Of a DNA stretch of 64,000 nt, positions 26,623-35,587 are shown one piece after another. The stretch spans positions 248,001-312,000 of the forward strand of contig NZ_QGDV01000001.1 in assembly GCF_003149025.1 (NCBI RefSeq). The letters run 5' to 3'. The position numbers were made by a program, and so were the translations under genes. Within the stretch, counting starts at the first letter, position 1. Each line of letters opens with the position of its first letter. The stretch comes from Rathayibacter iranicus NCPPB 2253 = VKM Ac-1602. GTDB taxonomy: Bacteria; Actinomycetota; Actinomycetes; Actinomycetales; Microbacteriaceae. The notes beneath the pieces are model-generated. The model saw only the letters and a program-made list of their open reading frames with translations. It did not search any database and was not told where the DNA came from.

Positions 26623-27494
26623 ACCGGCTCTCCGATCAGGTCGACGGCGTCGCGATCCTCGCGGATGAGGTCGAGGTAGATGTCCTCGAGGCTAGGCCGG
26701 ACCACTTCGAGGGCTGCCGGCTCCCCGAGTCGGGTATGCAGGTCGGCGACAGTCCGCGCGGGCTCAGTCGTGCGCAGACGGCGGAGCGCGCCATCCTCCC
26801 GCCACTGCACGATCGGGACGCGTGCCTCGTCGCCGCCGATGGCGCTCATCGGGCCGATTGCGAGGAGTCGCCCGCTGGCGATGACGGCGGCGCGGTCACC
26901 GAGGTGAGCGGCTTCGTCCAGGTAGTGCGTCGTGAGCAAGATGGTCGTGCCCTCGCTTTTCAGCAGCGCGACCAGGTCCCAGAACCCATGTCGCGCCTCC
27001 GGATCGAAACCCGTCGTGGGCTCGTCGAGGAACACCAGCTCCGGCCGGCCAATAATGCCGAGCGCGACATCGACACGGCGGCGCTGGCCGCCTGACAACC
27101 GCCCGATGCGGGAGCGGGCCTTCGCCGTCAGGCCGACCGCATCAATAGTCTCGTCGACGTCGCGCGGACGCGGGTACAGGCTCGCGAAGTGCGCGATCTG
27201 CTCCCTGACCGTCGCGTTGCCAGACTCACCGCTGGACTGGAGCACGATGCCGAGCCGCGCCTTCCAGGCCAGGTCGCCGTGCCGTGGGTCCACTCCGAGG
27301 ACCGAGACCTCGCCGCCGGAGCGGTCGCGGTAGCCCTCGAGGATCTCGATCGTGCTCGACTTGCCCGCGCCGTTGGGCCCGAGCAGCGCGAACGTTTCGC
27401 CCCGGTGGATGTCGAAGGAGATACCCGAGACGGCTGGGGCACCGCCGTAGTCCTTCCGTAGGTCGCGCACGCGGACCGCATGGTCATCGTTCAT
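26619..27494 (-). CDS. ABC transporter ATP-binding protein (DrrA-like)
   Basis: 291 aa. Walker A GPNGAGKSST, Q-loop in GIVLQSSGES, signature RLSGGQRRRV, Walker B LVFLDEPTTGFD and switch region LLTTHYLDEA are all present. The about 70-residue C-terminal extension with ALEVVRPSLEDIYLDLIRE is the usual tail of export ATPases. It forms a two-gene exporter with the downstream permease; no regulator is adjacent. Confidence 0.9.
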   Translation of the reverse strand: MNDDHAVRVRDLRKDYGGAPAVSGISFDIHRGETFALLGPNGAGKSSTIEILEGYRDRSGGEVSVLGVDPRHGDLAWKARLGIVLQSSGESGNATVREQIAHFASLYPRPRDVDETIDAVGLTAKARSRIGRLSGGQRRRVDVALGIIGRPELVFLDEPTTGFDPEARHGFWDLVALLKSEGTTILLTTHYLDEAAHLGDRAAVIASGRLLAIGPMSAIGGDEARVPIVQWREDGALRRLRTTEPARTVADLHTRLGEPAALEVVRPSLEDIYLDLIREDRDAVDLIGEPV

Positions 27495-27559
27495 CGTTCC
27501 AGCGTGCCCTGTCGCGCCGCCGAGACACAGTGTTCCGCGATATCCGTCCGCGAACCGGC

Positions 27560-28786
27560 TTAACGGAACAGCCGCTGGAGGCGTTTGACGCCGTCAAGGA
27601 GTGCGTCGTCGCCGAGGGCGTAGGAGAGACGAAGGTATCCGCTCGGACCGAAGGCCTCGCCGGGCACCGTCGCGACGTCGGCCTGCTCAAGGATCAGATC
27701 GGCGAGCTCGAGCGAGGTCGTCGGAGTGACGCCGCCCCATTCGCGGTGCAGCAGCCCCTTCACGTCGGGGTAGACGTAAAACGCTCCGCCCGGGGTCGGG
27801 CACTCGATGCCGTCGATCGCGCTGAGTTCGGCCACGATGGTGCGGCGGCGGCGGTCGAAGGCGAGGCGCATCTCCTCCGCCGGCTCCTGCGGACCGGTCA
27901 GGGCAGCAATCGCCGCGCGCTGCGAGATGTTCGACACGTTGCTCGAGAGGTGCGACTGCAGGTTGGCGGCACCCGTGATCGCGTCGGCCGGTCCGACCAT
28001 CCAGCCCACGCGCCAGCCGGTCATCGCGTACGTCTTGGCGACGCCGTTGACGAGGATCGTGCGGTCGCGGAGGGAGGGGACAGCCTCCACGATCGAGGTC
28101 GCGCGCTCCAGCGGACCGGCGTCGTCCTGGTCACCAGTGGAGTAGACGAGATTCTGGTAGATCTCGTCAGCGATGATCCAGAGCCCGTGCGCGTCGGCCC
28201 ACTCACCGATCTCGCGCGTCTGCTCGGGCGAGTAGACGGCTCCTGTCGGATTGGAGGGGGAGACGAAGAGAAGGACCTTCGTCCGCTCGGAGCGAGCCGC
28301 CTCGAGCTGCTCGACGGTGACGAGGTAGCCCTGGTCGGCTCCGGCAAAAACGTCGACCTGCACGCCGCCTGCGAGCTTGATCGCCTCGGGATAGGTGGTC
28401 CAGTAGGGCGTCGGCACGAGGACTTCATCGCCGTCATCGAGAAGGGTCTGGAACGCCTGGTAGACGGCCTGTTTGCCGCCGTTCGTCACGACCACCTGCG
28501 CGGCGTCGACCGCCCAACCGGAGTCGCGCGCCGTCTTCTCGGCGATGGCCTCACGCAGGTCGGGGAGACCCGCCGCCGGGGTGTACCGATAGTTCCGCGG
28601 ATCACGTACGGCGGCCGAGGCGGCCTCGACAATGTGCTCGGGAGTGACGAAGTCGGGCTCCCCAGCGGCGTAGGACACGACCGGGCGGCCCTGGGCCTGG
28701 AGGGCTTTCGCCTTGGCATCGACCTTGAGGGTCGCGGACTCGGCGATGGCGGAGATGCGGGCAGAGATGCGCGTGGTGGAAGACAC
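27560..28786 (-). CDS. aspC: Pyridoxal phosphate-dependent aspartate aminotransferase
   Basis: 408 aa, class I aminotransferase fold (subgroup Ib), probably aspartate:2-oxoglutarate transfer. [14 protein letters not shown] at the N terminus, [21 protein letters not shown] and [14 protein letters not shown] (PLP contacts), the Schiff-base Lys in [16 protein letters not shown], and the substrate Arg in SGYLRLSYA are intact. I chose the GTG at 28786; TACGCT lies 7 nt upstream as a plausible leaderless -10 box. The gene is divergent from the tRNA-Trp/secE unit. Confidence 0.88.
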   Translation of the reverse strand: MSSTTRISARISAIAESATLKVDAKAKALQAQGRPVVSYAAGEPDFVTPEHIVEAASAAVRDPRNYRYTPAAGLPDLREAIAEKTARDSGWAVDAAQVVVTNGGKQAVYQAFQTLLDDGDEVLVPTPYWTTYPEAIKLAGGVQVDVFAGADQGYLVTVEQLEAARSERTKVLLFVSPSNPTGAVYSPEQTREIGEWADAHGLWIIADEIYQNLVYSTGDQDDAGPLERATSIVEAVPSLRDRTILVNGVAKTYAMTGWRVGWMVGPADAITGAANLQSHLSSNVSNISQRAAIAALTGPQEPAEEMRLAFDRRRRTIVAELSAIDGIECPTPGGAFYVYPDVKGLLHREWGGVTPTTSLELADLILEQADVATVPGEAFGPSGYLRLSYALGDDALLDGVKRLQRLFR

Positions 28787-28842
28787 GACGGCCAGCGTAA
28801 CGTGCGTGCGCGAGAGGGGTTCCGGGCCTGGCGCCGCTCGGC

Positions 28843-28871
28843 TGGACACGCCCAGCGGGTCCCCGTACACT
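28843..28871 (+). promoter_or_regulatory. Promoter of the tRNA-Trp/secE/nusG unit
   Basis: TGGACA, a 17-nt spacer and TACACT (28866-28871), about 105 nt upstream of tRNA-Trp. This is one of the best sigma70-like matches in the window. Confidence 0.6.
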
Positions 28872-28975
28872 CGTCCGAGGTAGTCGATCTCTGCCAGGAT
28901 CCGCAGCGCCCTCGGGGCGGCCGGGGCTCCTCCGGCGGGTCGATTTCCTCCTCGGATGCTCGCAATGGCATCCGT

Positions 28976-29048
28976 AGGGCGGTGGCTCAATTGGTAGAGC
29001 AGCGGTCTCCAAAACCGCAGGTTGCAGGTTCGAGCCCTGTCCGCCCTG
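28976..29048 (+). tRNA. tRNA-Trp (CCA)
   Basis: Acceptor AGGGCGG pairs with CCGCCCT, D loop with TTGGTA, anticodon loop TCTCCAAAA with CCA, T loop TTCGAGC. Placement directly before secE is the common bacterial order. Confidence 0.95.
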
Positions 29049-29163
29049 CACATCGATGCCCGTCGCACGCGGTCCCCGCGACGCAGCGGTCATCGGTCCA
29101 GGGTCGCCCGGGAACGGGCGGTCGGCCACACCGGAGGTTCCGGTGCGGGAAAGGTGCGTGCAG

Positions 29164-29439
29164 GTGGCCGGGAAAGCAGTCGACGAGCCGAGCGAGGACG
29201 TCGTCGCGATCGCGAATCAGCAGCGAGCCGCGCGGCGTAATCCGTTCGCGCGCATCGCCCTCTTCATCCGGCAGGTCATCGCCGAGTTGAAGAAGGTCGT
29301 CACACCCACCCGCAAGGAGCTGGGTAATTACGTCGTGGTCGTTCTCATCTTCGTCGTCATCATGATGGCGCTGGTGTCGTTCCTCGACTGGGTGTTCGCC
29401 CTGGCCGTGACCTACGTGTTCGGCACGCCCGCGGCCTGA
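29164..29439 (+). CDS. secE: Preprotein translocase subunit SecE
   Basis: 91 aa. The conserved cytosolic motif FIRQVIAELKKVVTPTRKELGNYV precedes a single C-terminal membrane helix, as in most Gram-positive SecE proteins. SecE clamps SecY in the translocon. Starts at GTG 29158 or 29164 are both possible; GAAAGG upstream is the likely ribosome binding site. nusG follows after 47 nt. Confidence 0.9.
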   Translation: MAGKAVDEPSEDVVAIANQQRAARRNPFARIALFIRQVIAELKKVVTPTRKELGNYVVVVLIFVVIMMALVSFLDWVFALAVTYVFGTPAA

Positions 29440-29486
29440 CCGGCTCCGACGGGTGCGACCGATTGATCAAGAGAGAGTTGTGACGA

Positions 29487-30464
29487 GTGTCTGACAGAAA
29501 CCGCGACGACGTCGACTGGGCGACGGCTGCTGAGCAGTCGTCCGAGGTCGAGGAGGAGCAGGAAGGCGACACGCAGACTCAGGCCGAAGACGCCGTCGAG
29601 CCCGCCGAAGAGGGCGCCCTCAGTGTCATCGACGAGAACGAGTCTGAGGATGACCTTGCCTCCGACCTCGAGGCAGCGCTCGACGCGATCGGCTCGGTCG
29701 ATGACCCCGAGGCCGACTCCGCAGTCGATGAGGCTGCCCACATCGACACCGTCGAGGAAGCCGAAGCGGCTCTCGAGGCAGTCGAGGACGAAGCCGAGGT
29801 CGCCGCCGAGGATGCCGAGTCCGCAGGCGAGGAGCTTGCCGACATCGACCCGTACGAGGCTTTCCGCACCGAATTGCGCGGCAAGCCGGGTAAGTGGTAC
29901 GTCATCCACTCCTATGCGGGCTTTGAGAAGCGCGTGAAGTCCAACATCGAGAACCGCAAGGTCTCGCTTGAGGCCGAGGACTACATCTTCGAGGTCCAGG
30001 TCCCGATGGAGGACGTGGTGGAGATCAAGAACGGCCAGCGCAAGATGGTGACCCGCGTGCGCATCCCCGGCTATGTATTGGTACGGATGGACCTCAACGA
30101 GGACTCGTGGTCTGTCGTCCGCCACACTCCCGGCGTGACCGGCTTCGTCGGCAACGCCCACAACCCGACTCCGCTGCGCTTCGAGGAGGCTTTCACGATG
30201 CTGAAGAGCCTCGTCGAGATCAAGGATGTCGCCCCCTCCAAGACCGCCGGCGCGAAGGGTCAGAAGCAGACGCAGCGCGTCCTGCCCGCCGAGGTCGACT
30301 TCGAGATCGGCGAGACCATCACCATCAAGGAGGGCTCGTTCGCGGGTCTTCCCGGCTCGATCAGTGAGATCAAGCCCGAGAGTGGCAAGCTCACCGTGCT
30401 CGTGTCGCTCTTCGAGCGCGAGACTCCGGTCGAACTTTCGTTCGACCAGGTCACCAAGCTCTGA
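29487..30464 (+). CDS. nusG: Transcription termination/antitermination protein NusG
   Basis: 325 aa. An acidic Glu/Asp/Ala-rich extension of about 130 residues, common in actinobacteria, precedes the NGN domain (GKWYVIHSYAGFEKRVKSNIENR; RIPGYVLVRMDLNEDSWSVVRHTPGVTGFVG) and the KOW domain (FEIGETITIKEGSFAGLPG). NusG binds RNA polymerase and Rho, and links to ribosomes. GTG start, with GAGAGAG about 12 nt upstream. An inverted repeat array follows the stop. Confidence 0.95.
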   Translation: MSDRNRDDVDWATAAEQSSEVEEEQEGDTQTQAEDAVEPAEEGALSVIDENESEDDLASDLEAALDAIGSVDDPEADSAVDEAAHIDTVEEAEAALEAVEDEAEVAAEDAESAGEELADIDPYEAFRTELRGKPGKWYVIHSYAGFEKRVKSNIENRKVSLEAEDYIFEVQVPMEDVVEIKNGQRKMVTRVRIPGYVLVRMDLNEDSWSVVRHTPGVTGFVGNAHNPTPLRFEEAFTMLKSLVEIKDVAPSKTAGAKGQKQTQRVLPAEVDFEIGETITIKEGSFAGLPGSISEIKPESGKLTVLVSLFERETPVELSFDQVTKL

Positions 30465-30499
30465 CGGGCCACTAACACCGCGCACGGCGGGACGCCTCG

Positions 30500-30639
30500 G
30501 TGCGATTTGCAGGGAGGTGCGATCTGCAGGGGATGTGGATGGGGGAGCGCTCTCATTCGCTTGGACGCTGTCCGGCGGTCGAGATCTCCTGCAGATCGCA
30601 CTGCCTCCTGCAGATCGCACTGCCTCCTGCAGATCGCAC
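30500..30639. repeat. Inverted array of a 14-bp unit, copy A
   Basis: Two forward units GTGCGATYTGCAGG (30500, 30517) face three reverse units CCTGCAGATCGCAC (30588, 30607, 30626; period 19). The central gap is 57 bp, exactly as in copy B at 51415-51633. The half-arrays are complementary and could fold into a long stem in the transcript between nusG and rplK. Confidence 0.85.
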
Positions 30640-30811
30640 TGGCCCCGGAGAGTAGGGGCGGCTTTGCCCGTGTAGGCTTACCTGGGTTTTCGTGTCGGCG
30701 CGCCTTCGTGCGCGTCGGCCGACCCTCCTCCACCGCGATTCGGCACAGTCGGATGCGCGGGAGAGCGGCCGGGAGCCCCCGACCGCTCGAACCCTGAGAA
30801 AAGGAATCAGA

Positions 30812-31243
30812 ATGGCCCCCAAGAAGAAGGTCACAGGCCTGATCAAGCTCCAGATCAAGGCCGGCGCAGCGAACCCCGCGCCCCCGATCGGTCCGGCGCT
30901 CGGTCAGCACGGCGTCAACATCATGGAGTTCTGCAAGGCGTACAACGCGCAGACGGAGTCTCAGCGCGGCAATGTGATCCCCGTCGAGATCACCGTCTAC
31001 GAGGACCGCTCGTTCACCTTCATCCTGAAGACCCCGCCCGCGGCGGAACTCATCAAGAAGGCTGCCGGAGTCGCTAAGGGATCGTCGACCCCGCACACCG
31101 TCAAGGTCGCCAAGCTCACGCAGGCTCAGGTTCGCGAGATTGCCGAGGCGAAGCAGGTCGACCTCAACGCCAACGACATTGATGCCGCGGCGAAGATCAT
31201 CGCCGGTACGGCTCGTTCAATGGGCATCACGGTAGAGGCGTAA
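30812..31243 (+). CDS. rplK: 50S ribosomal protein L11
   Basis: 143 aa, full length. [20 protein letters not shown] with the Pro-rich [19 protein letters not shown] and the C-terminal RNA-binding [18 protein letters not shown] are diagnostic. AAAGGA precedes the ATG at 30812. L11 binds 23S rRNA at the GTPase centre. Confidence 0.96.
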   Translation: MAPKKKVTGLIKLQIKAGAANPAPPIGPALGQHGVNIMEFCKAYNAQTESQRGNVIPVEITVYEDRSFTFILKTPPAAELIKKAAGVAKGSSTPHTVKVAKLTQAQVREIAEAKQVDLNANDIDAAAKIIAGTARSMGITVEA

Positions 31244-31378
31244 CCCCTTTGCCGCGCGGCGCGTAGTAGTCCGTGCCGCGTGAGAAAGCGCGATCCCGTC
31301 GCGCCCCCAGAACTCTCATTTTCCGTGGGAGAGCCCGCCAGGCTCTAGAACCACATTCTCGTTTCAAGGAGAAACAAC

Positions 31379-32071
31379 ATGGCACAGAAGTCGAAGGCCT
31401 ACCGGGCCGCAGCGGCCAAGCTCGAAGAGGGCCGCTTTTACACAGCCGATGAGGCCGTCGCTCTCGCCCGCGAGACCGGTTCCGCCAAATTCAACAGCAC
31501 CGTCGAGGTCGCTCTCAAGCTCGGTGTCGACCCCCGCAAGGCCGACCAGATGGTCCGCGGCACTGTCATCCTGCCGCACGGCACGGGCAAGACCGCTCGT
31601 GTGATCGTGTTCGCGACGGGGCCGGCCGCGGAGGCCGCTATCGCCGCCGGTGCCGACGAGGTCGGTGGCGCCGAACTCATCGAGAAGGTCGCGGGCGGGT
31701 ACACCTCGTTTGACTCCGCCGTGTCCACTCCTGAGCTCATGGGCCAGGTCGGTCGTCTCGGGAAGGTGCTCGGCCCCCGTGGCCTCATGCCCAATCCGAA
31801 GACCGGAACCGTGACCCCGGATGTGGCCAAGGCCGTGACCGAGATCAAGGGCGGCAAGATCGAATTCCGCGTCGACAAGCACGCCAACGTGCACCTTGTC
31901 GTCGGCAAGGCCGCCTTCACCGAGGAGCAGCTCCAGGAGAACTTCAAGACCGCTCTCGACGAGATCGTCCGCTTGAAGCCGTCCTCCTCGAAGGGCCGCT
32001 ACATCCAAAAGGCCGCCGTCTCAACGACGTTCGGCCCCGGCATCCCGCTGGACGTCAACATCCTGGCCTAA
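31379..32071 (+). CDS. rplA: 50S ribosomal protein L1
   Basis: 230 aa. [41 protein letters not shown] and the signature [25 protein letters not shown] are present. AAGGAG lies 8 nt upstream of the ATG. The 135-nt leader holds two small hairpins (CTCTC/GAGAG and GAGCC/GGCTC near 31315-31350) that might take part in ribosomal protein autoregulation; that is speculative. A palindromic element follows the stop. Confidence 0.96.
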   Translation: MAQKSKAYRAAAAKLEEGRFYTADEAVALARETGSAKFNSTVEVALKLGVDPRKADQMVRGTVILPHGTGKTARVIVFATGPAAEAAIAAGADEVGGAELIEKVAGGYTSFDSAVSTPELMGQVGRLGKVLGPRGLMPNPKTGTVTPDVAKAVTEIKGGKIEFRVDKHANVHLVVGKAAFTEEQLQENFKTALDEIVRLKPSSSKGRYIQKAAVSTTFGPGIPLDVNILA

Positions 32072-32079
32072 GCCGTCCC

Positions 32080-32146
32080 CGCCGCGAGATGCCACGTGAG
32101 TACGCGACCCGCCGAAGAAGGCGTACTCAAGCCGCATCTCGCGGCG
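32080..32146. repeat. Two-stem palindromic element, copy 1
   Basis: Outer stem CGCCGCGAGATGC/GCATCTCGCGGCG (13 bp perfect), inner stem TGAGTACGC/GCGTACTCA (9 bp perfect), 15-nt loop. It lies between convergent rplA and the oxidoreductase and can serve as a two-way terminator. Related copies lie at 52834 and 56693, with a short derivative at 40889. Confidence 0.85.
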
Positions 32147-32178
32147 TGTAGCTGGGCGAGGCGGCAGGGAGACGCGCG

Positions 32179-33138
32179 TTAGCAGTCCGAGACGGTGAGG
32201 ACGATCTTGCCGCGGGTGTGACCGGTCTCGAGTTGCTCGTGCGCTTCGCAGGCGCGGGCGAGCGGGAAGATACCGTCGATGAAGACGCGGACGTCACCCG
32301 ACTCGAGGAGGCGCGAGATCACGGCAAGCGTCGCTCCGTCTGGGGCGACACGGTACGTGGAAGCCCGCATGCCGGCCGCCGCTGCCTCCTCGAAGAAGCC
32401 GGGCCAGCTGCCCGTCGGCGCGTTGACGATCAAACCGCCAGGGCGCAGGACCGGGAGTGACCGCGAGCCGGTGTCGTCGTGCACGTTGCCAACCAGGTCG
32501 ATGACCACGTCCATCCCGTCGAGAATCTCGTCGAATCGCTCGGTCGTATGGTCGATGACCTGCGCGGCGCCGAGTTCGCGGAGCCACTGTACGTTGCGGG
32601 TCGATCCGGTCGCGGTCACCGAGGCGCCGAAGTAGGCGGCGAATTGCACCGCGAAGTGGCCGACTCCACCCGATCCGGCGTGGATCAGCATCCGCTGGCC
32701 CTCGTGCGCTTTCGCGAGTTCGACCACCATGCCCCACGCCGTGAGCGCCGCGAGCGGAACGCCAGCCGCTTCAACGTGCGAGAGGGTCGACGGCTTCCGC
32801 GCGATCGACACGCTCGGGACGCTGACGTACTCGGCATACGAGCCGGAATAGCGGGGCACCATGACGAAGCCGTAGACCTCGTCGCCCGGTCGCAGGGGAT
32901 GCGCCGGGTAGGGGCTCGAGACGACGACGCCCGAGAAGTCGTGGCCGAGTACCGCCGGATAGGACGTGATCTGAGAGGCGACTCCCCGGCCTGCGCGCGT
33001 CTTCGCGTCCAGCGGATTCACTCCGGCGGCAATCACCTTCACGGTGAACTCCGCATTGATCGCCGACGGCGTCGGCACCGTTGCCAGGTGCAGAGCGGAG
33101 GCGCGTCCCGGAGCGTCGATCACCGCCGCGGTCATCAT
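32179..33138 (-). CDS. Zinc-less MDR oxidoreductase (quinone oxidoreductase-like)
   Basis: 319 aa from M at 33138 (MMTAAVIDAPGRAS), the usual family start; the frame is open for 44 more codons upstream. An N-terminal GroES-like domain with VLGHDFSGVV and GDEVYGF is followed by the Rossmann domain (HAGSGGVGHFAVQFAAYFGA, NADPH site). The zinc-binding Cys/His set of alcohol dehydrogenases is absent, so a quinone/enone reductase role is likely. The start remains uncertain. Confidence 0.8.
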   Translation of the reverse strand: MMTAAVIDAPGRASALHLATVPTPSAINAEFTVKVIAAGVNPLDAKTRAGRGVASQITSYPAVLGHDFSGVVVSSPYPAHPLRPGDEVYGFVMVPRYSGSYAEYVSVPSVSIARKPSTLSHVEAAGVPLAALTAWGMVVELAKAHEGQRMLIHAGSGGVGHFAVQFAAYFGASVTATGSTRNVQWLRELGAAQVIDHTTERFDEILDGMDVVIDLVGNVHDDTGSRSLPVLRPGGLIVNAPTGSWPGFFEEAAAAGMRASTYRVAPDGATLAVISRLLESGDVRVFIDGIFPLARACEAHEQLETGHTRGKIVLTVSDC

Positions 33139-33408
33139 GCGGGGGAGGATGACCTCTTGGGGAATCTCGCCGATTGCGAGTCCGTGCCCGTGCGCGCTGG
33201 TGTGCATCATGGCCCTTCGTGTCGCGGCGCCACGTTCGAGCAGGGTCGAGAGCGTCGCCCCGATCCCCACATTCCGACGCCGTGATTATTAAACCGCGGT
33301 AATGAGTCAGCGCTGTTACGGCGGTGTCACCCCTTGGAGAATATTCGGGCTCGTGGAGAAGATTCGGAGCGGAGAAGGCGCGGCGGAACGGTCTGGCACG
33401 ATGAGGGG

Positions 33409-34143
33409 ATGCCACACAGACGCTCCCGAGGGCCCGTGCTCGTGGGCGGTGCCACCCTGGTTCTGGTGGGTCTGGTCATCCTCCTCGCGGCCCGGATCAG
33501 CATCGGCACGAGTCGCTGGGTGTATGTCAGCGAGATGGGCGCGCCCGATCTGCCGACAGCCGGCGCCTTTCGCATCGCGCTGCTGCTGGTCGCGGGAGGC
33601 GGCACGCTGATCGCCGCCGGTGCGTGGTCGGTGCGGGTCCGCCTGTTTCGCGCGGTCCGGCCAGCGGCGGCGATACTCCTGGCCGCCGCCTGCTTCGCGC
33701 TGGCGTCGCAGGTGACCTGCACAGCGGGATGCCCGCTCCCGGTCGGCCCTGCCTTCAGCTGGCAGGACCTGATCCACACCTGCGCCGCGGTGCTCGGCTT
33801 CGCGGCGGCGTGCATGGCGATGCTGCAGCTCGCGACCGCGCAGGAGCGTCCGGCGGTCGCCCGGCTTTCGTTGGGAGCGGGGATCGCGGTGACGCTGGTT
33901 GCAGGAACCGGCGGCATCCTGTCACTCCTGCGGGTGTGGCTTCGGCTCGGCGGCACGCTCGAATTCGTCGCGACGGCGATTGCGGTGCTGTGGCTTGCGG
34001 TCGTCGGACTCGTGCTCGCGCGCGAAGATCTCAGCGCCGGGCGAGCCAGTCGCGCACATGGCCGCGGATCCGCTGCTGCTGGTCGGCGAGGCCCGCGTCG
34101 CGCGACGGTACCTGCGCGAGATGCGCGTCCGGAAGACCCGTAG
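33409..34143 (+). CDS. DUF998-like membrane protein
   Basis: 244 aa from the ATG at 33409 (MPHRRSRG). Six hydrophobic helices with two Cys-rich loop positions (TCTAGCPLPVG) facing outside and a conserved WQDLIHTCAAVLGFAAACMAML stretch resemble DUF998 proteins of unknown function. The hydrophilic C-terminal about 35 residues overlap the 3' end of the convergent hydrolase gene by more than 100 nt, so the true protein end is supported only by the stop codon. Confidence 0.65.
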   Translation: MPHRRSRGPVLVGGATLVLVGLVILLAARISIGTSRWVYVSEMGAPDLPTAGAFRIALLLVAGGGTLIAAGAWSVRVRLFRAVRPAAAILLAAACFALASQVTCTAGCPLPVGPAFSWQDLIHTCAAVLGFAAACMAMLQLATAQERPAVARLSLGAGIAVTLVAGTGGILSLLRVWLRLGGTLEFVATAIAVLWLAVVGLVLAREDLSAGRASRAHGRGSAAAGRRGPRRATVPARDARPEDP

Positions 34144-34786
34144 CCCAGGCCTCGGCGATAGCCACCGGATGCACCGGGTCGCGCTCTGCCGCGATGACCA
34201 GGGTCCTGGCGATCACTTCGCCGAGTTCGTTGGAGTCGCGGTAGGCGCAGTCGCGGGGAATCGCGGCCAGGCGGACGGCGCGCTCCTGAGCGAGCGGGGC
34301 GCGGAAGTGGAGAGTCAGCGCTTCGGCCGACGCGGGCGAGATCCCAGCGGCGCGGGCAAACAGCGCGGAGGCGCGGAACATCCGCTCGCCGCGTTTCGCG
34401 CCGTGGTCGTGCAGCAAGTGAGCGATGACGGGGAAGACCGTGAGGTTCTCGGGTAGCGGCTCGGCGGTGAAGGCAGGGCGTACGAACACGGCGCGGTCGA
34501 TGGGGAGCACACGGCGCACGGCCAGCCGCAGCGCGATCGCCGCGCCCATCGAAATGCCGAGCACCGTGAGCGGCTTGTGCGCGGCTCCAGCACGCACGAC
34601 CTCCTCGGTCACCTCGTCGGTCAGCGCCTCAAGCGTGAAGTCGTCAGGCGTGCCGATCAGTTTGGAGGCACCGTGAGCGCGGATGTCTGGCGCGATCACC
34701 TCGGAACCAGCGGGGAGCGCCGAACGCAGTAGTCCGAGCGGCTGGGAGCGGTCACCGCCCAGGCCGTGCAGGAGGAGGACGGTCAC
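34031..34786 (-). CDS. Alpha/beta hydrolase
   Basis: 251 aa. VTVLLLHGLGGDRSQ carries the oxyanion-hole motif, GISMGAAIAL holds the nucleophile Ser, and the C-terminal ERDPVHPVA supplies the Asp. The catalytic His is likely in the final segment but less clear. The GTG start overlaps the nuclease stop by 4 nt (GTGA), so the two genes are coupled. Substrate unknown. Confidence 0.78.
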   Translation of the reverse strand: MTVLLLHGLGGDRSQPLGLLRSALPAGSEVIAPDIRAHGASKLIGTPDDFTLEALTDEVTEEVVRAGAAHKPLTVLGISMGAAIALRLAVRRVLPIDRAVFVRPAFTAEPLPENLTVFPVIAHLLHDHGAKRGERMFRASALFARAAGISPASAEALTLHFRAPLAQERAVRLAAIPRDCAYRDSNELGEVIARTLVIAAERDPVHPVAIAEAWATGLPDAHLAQVPSRDAGLADQQQRIRGHVRDWLARR

Positions 34787-35430
34787 CGTGCGCCCGTGCG
34801 GGTTCTCTCGTGCAGCTCGGCCATCAGCATCCCGGCAAGGCGGACCAGCATGTGGATCTCGTCCTCGTCGCGGTCGACCCAGCGGCAGTTCGGCTCGCCG
34901 CTGATCGGCACGAAGTCGCGGTGTTGCTCCCAGACGACGAGGGTGCGCTCGGCGCCCAGCACGTACTGCTGCCAGAAGACCTGGCGGAGGTAGTGACGGG
35001 GGATGCTGCGCCAGGGCTTCACGGTGGTCTTGATCTCGCAGAGTTCGAGCCGGCCGTCGTCGCGCAGGCCGATGCCGTCGGGAGTGGCGAGGTGGCGGCG
35101 CTCCTGGCTGGCGTGGAAGAGGGTGCTGCTGGGCTCGATCGCGTGCTCTCGGCGCACCCAAGCTGCGATCTCGGGCTCGCGGGCTCGGCCGTGATCGGTG
35201 AACGCGTTGCCGCCGAAGCCGGTGCCGTAGAGCTTGTCCAGTGCGGCCTTATCAATGGCGGCGGGGGAGGAGAGGCGGGCGACGTCGGTCGCGGTGATGC
35301 CGCGGGATCGGGCGCGGAGCCAGGCGACGCGGTCCGAGGAGTCGGCGACGACCCTGCGCAGGTGCGGGGGCTCGGCGTCCACAAAGACGGGCTGCGTCTC
35401 CCAGGGGAAGGAGAGCTGCAGATCGGGCAC
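34783..35430 (-). CDS. YqaJ-like nuclease
   Basis: 215 aa. The fold signature of YqaJ/lambda-exonuclease-type recombinase nucleases is visible: SRGITATDVARL near residue 50, GNAFTDHGRAREPEIAAWV with the active-site Glu, ATPDGIGLRDDGRLELCEIKTT with Asp and the ExK pair, and QVFWQQYVLGAERTLVVWEQ. Such enzymes occur in phages and also as lone chromosomal genes in actinobacteria. No other phage gene is nearby. It starts at a GTG and is coupled to the hydrolase gene; the link between the two is unexplained. Confidence 0.75.
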   Translation of the reverse strand: MPDLQLSFPWETQPVFVDAEPPHLRRVVADSSDRVAWLRARSRGITATDVARLSSPAAIDKAALDKLYGTGFGGNAFTDHGRAREPEIAAWVRREHAIEPSSTLFHASQERRHLATPDGIGLRDDGRLELCEIKTTVKPWRSIPRHYLRQVFWQQYVLGAERTLVVWEQHRDFVPISGEPNCRWVDRDEDEIHMLVRLAGMLMAELHERTRTGAR

Positions 35431-35485
35431 CGATTCATTCTGTGCTTGCTCGCCCGTCGGCCCGAATCGCCACGCCGTCCCCACG

Positions 35486-35499
35486 GATCTCGCGAGATC
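35486..35499. repeat. Perfect palindrome GATCTCGCGAGATC
   Basis: A 14-bp perfect palindrome about 56 nt upstream of the nuclease start. It shares the CTCGCGAGA core with the larger palindromic elements and may be a degraded copy or an operator. Confidence 0.45.
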
Positions 35500-35587
35500 G
35501 GGGGTAACGGACGAGATCGGCTGCCGGGGCGTGGTGTGTCGTCCGTCCGGGTGCATCTCGCGACATTTCGGGAGGGGAGGGGGCGGG

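Noticed and set aside
27284-29290. A 668-codon open frame on the plus strand
   Set aside because: It is the high-GC antisense shadow of the ABC ATPase and aminotransferase genes and crosses tRNA-Trp and secE.
30500-30639. CRISPR-like short repeats
   Set aside because: Spacers are only 3-5 nt and units switch orientation around a centre, so neither this nor the array at 51415 is CRISPR.
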